Shown one piece after another: positions 8,444-12,204 of a stretch of 12,204 nucleotides of DNA (position 1 is its first letter; each line of letters begins with the position of its first letter). The stretch covers positions 1 through 12,204 of the forward strand of contig CANGXE010000021.1 in the NCBI GenBank assembly GCA_947457525.1, given 5' to 3'. Below the pieces are notes generated by a model. That model ran no database searches. It was given only the letters and a program-made list of their open reading frames with translations, and was not told the origin of the DNA. A program made the position numbers and the translations under genes. Origin of the DNA: Bacteroidota bacterium (GTDB lineage Bacteria; Bacteroidota; Bacteroidia; Chitinophagales; LD1).

Positions 8444-8451
8444 CGAAAATA
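8444..8451 (-). promoter_or_regulatory. Weak candidate smc -7 element
   Basis: On the minus strand this reads TATTTTCG, one mismatch from the Bacteroidota -7 consensus TAnnTTTG. It would give a leader of roughly 50 bases before the smc ATG at 8389. No clear TTTG lies at the expected distance upstream, so this is only the best candidate seen. Confidence 0.25.
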
Positions 8452-8490
8452 GAAAAATGAACAAGCCATAAAATTGAAAGAAACCAACAG

Positions 8491-8510
8491 CTATCCACAC
8501 GTTATCCACA
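8491..8510 (+). promoter_or_regulatory. Tandem DnaA-box pair
   Basis: TTATCCACA at 8502-8510 is a perfect match to the strong DnaA-binding 9-mer. CTATCCACA at 8491-8499 differs from it at the first base only. They are in the same orientation with starts 11 bases apart, about one helical turn, which suits cooperative binding of DnaA. They lie about 100 bases upstream of smc and 200 bases upstream of rocD. Possible roles are DnaA control of smc or rocD, DnaA titration, or part of an origin. Binding is inferred from the motif only. Confidence 0.55.
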
Positions 8511-8657
8511 AAATTTGCCCACCTTTTTGACTGAAAATCGCTAAAACGAGGCATTAACACGGTTAGTATGTAGTTCAAACTTTATTTTCAGAATATTTTT
8601 TTAGCGCAACCCAGTGCCTGATTGTGCCATCTTTCTGTCATAAATCGGGCTTGAGGG

Positions 8658-8686
8658 TTTATTCCTACTCGGTTTTCCTATTTTTG
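8658..8686 (+). promoter_or_regulatory. Candidate rocD promoter (Bacteroidota type)
   Basis: TATTTTTG at 8679-8686 matches the Bacteroidota -7 element TAnnTTTG exactly. A degenerate -33 element, TTTA (8658-8661; consensus TTTG), lies 17 bases upstream. Transcription would begin near 8691, leaving a leader of about 15 bases before the ATG at 8706. No clear Shine-Dalgarno is visible, which is common in this phylum. Confidence 0.45.
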
Positions 8687-8705
8687 AAACGTAAAAATTT
8701 GACCT

Positions 8706-9944
8706 ATGAGTACCACCACAACATTGAGCAGAAGCGAACAATTGATAGAATTAGAAGAGCGCTATGGCGCACACAATTACCATCCGCTCCCTGTGGTGTT
8801 GGAGAAAGGTAGAGGCGTTTTTGTGTGGGATGTGGAAGGTAAACGCTATTATGATTTTTTGTCCGCTTACAGTGCTGTTAACCAGGGCCACTGTCATCCG
8901 TTGATTATAGATGTATTGAAAAATCAAGCAGAAAAATTAACGCTTACTTCTAGAGCTTTTCACAACAATGTGTTGGGTGAGTATGAAAAGTATATTACAG
9001 AATATTTCGGATATGATAAAGTGTTGCCGATGAACACCGGAGTGGAAGGTGGCGAAACAGCCATCAAATTGGCGCGTAGGTGGGGTTATCGTGTAAAAGG
9101 CATTGCCGAAAACAAAGCGAAAGTCATTTTTGCAGAAGGAAATTTTTGGGGACGTACCATGAGCGCCATTTCATCTTCCACCGACCCGAGTAGTTTTAAA
9201 GATTTTGGCCCATATATGCCAGGTTTTGAAACTGTACCCTATAATGATTTAACGGCATTGGCTAAAGCACTGACTGACAAGAATGTTTGTGCATTTATGG
9301 TAGAACCAATTCAAGGCGAAGCGGGCGTGGTGGTTCCGGATGAAAATTACTTGGCTAAAGCCAAATACCTGTGCGAACAAGCCAGTGTACTATTTATTGC
9401 CGATGAAGTGCAAACCGGTATTGGTCGCACGGGCAAAATGCTTGCCTGCGATTGGGAAGAAGTGCGTCCTGATATTTTGATTTTGGGCAAAGCCTTGAGC
9501 GGTGGTGTGTTGCCGGTGAGTGCTGTGCTTTGTGACGATGAGATCATGTTGACCATTCAACCGGGAGAACACGGTTCCACTTATGGTGGCAATCCGCTTG
9601 CCTGCAAAGTGGCGATGGCTGCGCTTCAAGTGTTGAAAGATGAAAATATGGTTTACAATGCGTTTTATCTCGGCAAATATTTCCGCACTGAATTAGAAAA
9701 ACTTAAGCATCCGTTCATCAAAATCGTTCGTGGCAAGGGTTTGCTAAATGCGATTGTTTTAAATACGGATGATGAACAAGCAGGATGGGATTTGTGTATG
9801 CAATTTGCCAAAAATGGTCTTTTGGCTAAACCTACACATCACTACATTATACGTTTTGCTCCACCGCTATGCATTACTAAAGAGCAGATAGACGATTGTA
9901 TCAAAATCATCAAGAAAAGCTTAGACGAGTACACAAAGAGCTAG
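8706..9944 (+). CDS. rocD: Ornithine aminotransferase
   Basis: This 412-residue PLP-dependent class III aminotransferase converts ornithine and 2-oxoglutarate to glutamate semialdehyde and glutamate in the cytosol, linking arginine/ornithine breakdown to proline and glutamate. Motifs align with human ornithine aminotransferase at a constant offset of 30: Y55 in SAYSAVNQGHCHP (human Y85), E200 and E205 in VEPIQGEAG (E230 and E235), D233 in ADEVQTG (D263) and the Schiff-base lysine K262 in GKALSGG (K292). The ornithine-specific tyrosine and gating glutamate argue against acetylornithine or GABA aminotransferase. TGVEGGE (111-117) supplies the PLP phosphate contacts. The ATG at 8706 gives the usual N-terminus with the early RYGAHNYHPLPVVL motif at 19-32. 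It stands alone between a divergent and a convergent neighbour, so it is probably monocistronic. Confidence 0.95.
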   Translation: MSTTTTLSRSEQLIELEERYGAHNYHPLPVVLEKGRGVFVWDVEGKRYYDFLSAYSAVNQGHCHPLIIDVLKNQAEKLTLTSRAFHNNVLGEYEKYITEYFGYDKVLPMNTGVEGGETAIKLARRWGYRVKGIAENKAKVIFAEGNFWGRTMSAISSSTDPSSFKDFGPYMPGFETVPYNDLTALAKALTDKNVCAFMVEPIQGEAGVVVPDENYLAKAKYLCEQASVLFIADEVQTGIGRTGKMLACDWEEVRPDILILGKALSGGVLPVSAVLCDDEIMLTIQPGEHGSTYGGNPLACKVAMAALQVLKDENMVYNAFYLGKYFRTELEKLKHPFIKIVRGKGLLNAIVLNTDDEQAGWDLCMQFAKNGLLAKPTHHYIIRFAPPLCITKEQIDDCIKIIKKSLDEYTKS

Positions 9945-9992
9945 TTAGTTTTAAGCGCTTATCTGCAGTATAATTTTATCAATTTTGATTTT

Positions 9993-11186
9993 TTAAGCTA
10001 CGTGAAGCACTAGACCTTTGAGGTAAAGACCCTCGTGGTGGAAGATGCTGGTAGGGTGGTCAGCCGGTTGAAAAACACGGTGCAGCACGGCTATTTTCCG
10101 TCCGGTTTCTATCGCTGCTGCTGTCACAGCGCCTTCAAATAAATCGGGCATAACCACTTGCGAACAAGAGAAAGTGAAAAGAATGCCTCCCGGTTTGATG
10201 CGTTTCATGGCTTCGAGGTTCAGGCGTTTGTAAGCTTTGAGGGCATTGTGACGCGCGGACACACTTTTGGCAAAGGCGGGCGGGTCTAGTATCATCACAT
10301 CGTAGGTGTCGGGATTAGCTTTCATAAAGTCAAACACATCTGAGGTGAATGATTGATGTTTTTCAGAAGGCAACTCATTAAGCGCTACGTTTTGGTCGGT
10401 CCATTCGGTGGCTTTGGCTGAGCTATCTACAGAGTGAACGAGAGCAGCTCCGGCTTTGAGGGCATAGACGGAAAATCCACCGGAGTAACAGAAGGTGTTG
10501 AGCACCGTTTTGTCCTTCGCGTATTGGGCGAGCAGTTGGCGGTTTTCTCTTTGGTCAACAAAGAAGCCGGTTTTTTGTCCTTGCTCAAAGTCAACGGCAA
10601 AAAGATGGCCATGCTCGGTAATGATAGCGCGGTCGGCTGTGCCGTAGAGGAAACCATCGGTTTGCCGGTTGGGTGTGTTTTCGTTTTGATGAAGTGCTGA
10701 TTGGCTTTTGTCATAGACGGCTTTGAGTTGCTCGCCATAAACTTGTTGAAGCGCAGCAACAAAATGAGTTTTCTCGCGGTTCATGCCCGGAGAGTGACAC
10801 TGCACCACAGCTACGCCATTGTACCAATCAACGATTAAGCCCGGCAAGCCATCGCCTTCAGCACATATCAAACGATAGGCATTCGTAGCGGAATTGTTCG
10901 TTAAGCCCACTGCTGCGCGAAGGGCGTAGGCCGCTTTGAATTTAGCAGACCAAAATTCGGCAAAGTCTTCCACCTGCTCGAACGAGAAGATGCGCACGGC
11001 AATGCTACCCTTGCCCCAGTGGCCAATGGCCAAAAACTTGCCATGTTCGTCTTGCACCTCTACGGTATCACCATCTGCCAAGCGCTTGTCAGCAAACTTG
11101 ATAGCGCCTGAAAAAATCCAGGGATGAAAACGCTGAACAGCTTGAGCTTTATGGCGATGCAACACAACAATGGGAAAATTGTACAT
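9993..11186 (-). CDS. rlmI: 23S rRNA (cytosine-C5) methyltransferase, RlmI family
   Basis: This 397-residue class I SAM-dependent methyltransferase has a PUA RNA-binding domain at about 1-75 (HPWIFSGAI, then DGDTVEV), a central domain with EGDGLPGLIVD (110-120), and a C-terminal Rossmann domain. Catalytic-domain landmarks are KTGFFVDQRENR (205-216), motif I LNTFCYSGGFSV (229-240), motif IV DPPAF (301-305) and the FSCS motif whose C341 should be the nucleophile for m5C formation. The tail QPADHPTSIFHHEGLYLKG matches E. coli RlmI closely. By that homology it methylates C1962 of 23S rRNA, though the exact target in this phylum is inferred. It converges on rocD across 48 bases and diverges from the desaturase. 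Two hand-counted 60-base rows gave about 50-55% GC, against 37-42% in rows from smc and the transporter, which may reflect transfer or different codon selection. Confidence 0.92.
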   Translation of the reverse strand: MYNFPIVVLHRHKAQAVQRFHPWIFSGAIKFADKRLADGDTVEVQDEHGKFLAIGHWGKGSIAVRIFSFEQVEDFAEFWSAKFKAAYALRAAVGLTNNSATNAYRLICAEGDGLPGLIVDWYNGVAVVQCHSPGMNREKTHFVAALQQVYGEQLKAVYDKSQSALHQNENTPNRQTDGFLYGTADRAIITEHGHLFAVDFEQGQKTGFFVDQRENRQLLAQYAKDKTVLNTFCYSGGFSVYALKAGAALVHSVDSSAKATEWTDQNVALNELPSEKHQSFTSDVFDFMKANPDTYDVMILDPPAFAKSVSARHNALKAYKRLNLEAMKRIKPGGILFTFSCSQVVMPDLFEGAVTAAAIETGRKIAVLHRVFQPADHPTSIFHHEGLYLKGLVLHVA

Positions 11187-11205
11187 GGGTGGAAATTTTG
11201 AGCCG

Positions 11206-11213
11206 CAAATAAA
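11206..11213 (-). promoter_or_regulatory. Weak candidate rlmI -7 element
   Basis: The minus strand reads TTTATTTG followed by CGG, one mismatch from TAnnTTTG. It sits 19 bases from the rlmI ATG, the same distance as the rocD element from its start. No convincing -33 element is seen, so support is modest. Confidence 0.3.
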
Positions 11214-11260
11214 TGAAATTATCTTGTTGCAGATGCAGTAGAAGAGTAGGTAACTATTAC

Positions 11261-11268
11261 TATTTTTG
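11261..11268 (+). promoter_or_regulatory. -7-like element immediately before the desaturase ATG
   Basis: TATTTTTG is an exact TAnnTTTG match, but it ends only four bases before the ATG at 11273. If used, transcription would start at or next to the start codon, giving a leaderless mRNA. No TTTG or TTG lies 17-21 bases upstream, so it may be chance. Confidence 0.35.
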
Positions 11269-11272
11269 GCTT

Positions 11273-12204
11273 ATGCTTCGATATTCCGCAGACTACCGCA
11301 CCTTACTTAATGTCTTAATTTATTTTACAGTAGCCACTTTGCCGTGGTTTCTTTGGCCCAACATGGGTACAGGGCAAATTGTGTTTTGGGTGGTGGTGAA
11401 TGCTTTTATGTCTTTTATCTGCGCTACTATAGTACACAACACCATTCACGCGCCTATCTTTAAAAGCCGAACACTCAATCGTATTTTTCAAGTTGTTTTG
11501 TCTTTCACCTACGGACACTCCACAAGTGCGTATGTGCCGGGGCATAACTTTAGCCATCACAAATACATCCAATCGCCTAAAGACGCTATCCGCACCACCA
11601 AGGCAAGGTTTAAGATTAACTTCTTCAATCAGCTGTTGTTTTTCTTTTTGATGAGTGGCGACATTGTGAAAGGAGAATTTCGATTTGCTAAAAAAATGTA
11701 TACTGAACGACCGCAGTGGTTTAGACAATATGCCTTGGAGATGGTATTAGTGATTGGAGTGAAAGTGGTGTTAGCGATAGTAAACTGGAAATGCTTTGTG
11801 CTCTTTATGCTCATTCCTCACCAATATGCAGCTTGGGGAATTGTAAGCACGAATTACTTTCAACATGATGGTTGTGATGAAGAGCATCCTTATAACCACA
11901 GCCGCACGTTTTCTAGCCCGGTCTTGAATTGGTTGACCTTCAACAACGGCTACCATGGAGCACATCACATCAAGCCAAACTTGCATTGGAGTTTGTACCC
12001 GGAATATCACGCTAAGAACTTAGCTCCGTTTGTTCATCCGTCACTGAACAGGGTGTCACTCTTAGCTTATTTATTTGAAACGCACATATACCCCGCTAAG
12101 CGCATGGATTATTTGGGTGCACCATTGGTGCTCAAACCAGAAGTACCGGATGAAGATTGGGTAAATGATGTCAAAGTGGAACAACACAAGTCGGATATGG
12201 CGGG
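11273..12204 (+). CDS. Membrane fatty acid desaturase, 5' portion (310 codons; continues past the right edge)
   Basis: This is a membrane-bound di-iron fatty acid desaturase of the FA_desaturase family, which introduces a double bond into an acyl chain or hydroxylates a related lipid, using oxygen and an electron donor. The three histidine boxes are HNTIH (55-59), HNFSHH (91-96) and HGAHH (228-232), with a further histidine in NYFQHDG (H198). Spacing fits the family, including the NNGYHGAHHIKP context typical of bacterial members. Hydrophobic segments lie at about 10-29, 35-55, 118-128 and 155-190, anchoring the enzyme in the inner membrane. The ATG at 11273 gives MLRYSADYRTLL, a sensible cytosolic N-terminus; the next methionine (31) would remove the first helix. 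The frame is open to the last base with all boxes already read, so little catalytic sequence should be missing. Substrate, regioselectivity and electron donor are unknown. It diverges from rlmI. Confidence 0.88.
   Translation, partial: MLRYSADYRTLLNVLIYFTVATLPWFLWPNMGTGQIVFWVVVNAFMSFICATIVHNTIHAPIFKSRTLNRIFQVVLSFTYGHSTSAYVPGHNFSHHKYIQSPKDAIRTTKARFKINFFNQLLFFFLMSGDIVKGEFRFAKKMYTERPQWFRQYALEMVLVIGVKVVLAIVNWKCFVLFMLIPHQYAAWGIVSTNYFQHDGCDEEHPYNHSRTFSSPVLNWLTFNNGYHGAHHIKPNLHWSLYPEYHAKNLAPFVHPSLNRVSLLAYLFETHIYPAKRMDYLGAPLVLKPEVPDEDWVNDVKVEQHKSDMA

Larger units (their letters stand above)
8390..8705. other. Divergent intergenic region smc/rocD with DnaA boxes and candidate promoters
   Basis: This 316-base AT-rich spacer separates two genes transcribed away from each other, so it must hold at least two promoters. 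It contains no convincing coding frame; the one short ATG frame that begins in it (8624) only continues out of frame through the start of rocD. Visible items are the tandem DnaA-box-like sites at 8491-8510, two pairs of 8-base inverted repeats between 8531 and 8606, a T-rich stretch around 8594-8602, and -7-like elements for each flanking gene. I see no small RNA or riboswitch that I could name. Confidence 0.7.

Noticed and set aside
8706..9944. Acetylornithine or 4-aminobutyrate aminotransferase instead of rocD
   Set aside because: The tyrosine in SAYSAVNQ and the gating glutamate in QGEAGVVVPD match ornithine aminotransferase positions.
9945..9992. Bidirectional terminator between rocD and rlmI
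   Set aside because: The only structures are a 10-base palindrome without a loop (9952-9961) and a 4-base stem (ATCA/TGAT, 9978-9989) before a short T-run; both are too weak to call.
11315..11728. Minus-strand open frame of 137 codons opposite the desaturase
   Set aside because: It is antisense to the first two histidine boxes of a clear desaturase and is Ser/His/Lys-rich without a domain.

Overview
The window looks like chromosome from a member of the Bacteroidota. The evidence is the gene families (a Bacteroidota-style SMC, an RlmI-type methyltransferase and a secreted gluzincin protease with an FTP-like propeptide), AT-rich spacers, and several sequences resembling the Bacteroidota -7 promoter element TAnnTTTG placed just upstream of starts. 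The genus cannot be told from the sequence alone. I see no insertion sequence, CRISPR array, tRNA or rRNA. Most of it reads as ordinary core chromosome.

Left two thirds (1-8389): six minus-strand genes in a tight row, in transcription order smc, a family 2 glycosyltransferase, a short-chain dehydrogenase/reductase, ribD, a DMT/EamA transporter and a secreted zinc metalloprotease that runs off the left edge. Spacings are 9, 56, 2, -4 and 31 bases, so the block could be one long transcript, or an smc-GT2 unit followed by an SDR-ribD-transporter unit. Two starts need care. The glycosyltransferase can only start at a TTG. ribD most likely starts at the ATG at 3219, not at the TTG two codons upstream. 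Roles are mixed: chromosome organisation, sugar transfer, redox metabolism, riboflavin synthesis, transport and secreted proteolysis. The one plausible functional link is ribD with the overlapping transporter, because the known riboflavin importer RibN belongs to the same superfamily.

Centre (8390-8705): a 316-base divergent spacer between smc and rocD. It holds a perfect DnaA box (TTATCCACA) next to a one-mismatch copy, two pairs of 8-base inverted repeats, and candidate promoters for both flanking genes.

Right third (8706-12204): rocD (ornithine aminotransferase, plus strand), a convergent rlmI-type 23S rRNA cytosine methyltransferase (minus strand, visibly higher GC than its neighbours), and a divergent membrane fatty acid desaturase (plus strand, cut by the right edge). 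They share no obvious pathway. The desaturase has a -7-like element only four bases before its ATG, which suggests a leaderless or nearly leaderless mRNA.

I found no clear new multi-gene system. The points most worth a second look are the paired DnaA boxes in the divergent spacer, the ribD-transporter coupling, and the in-frame smc/TTG-glycosyltransferase junction.
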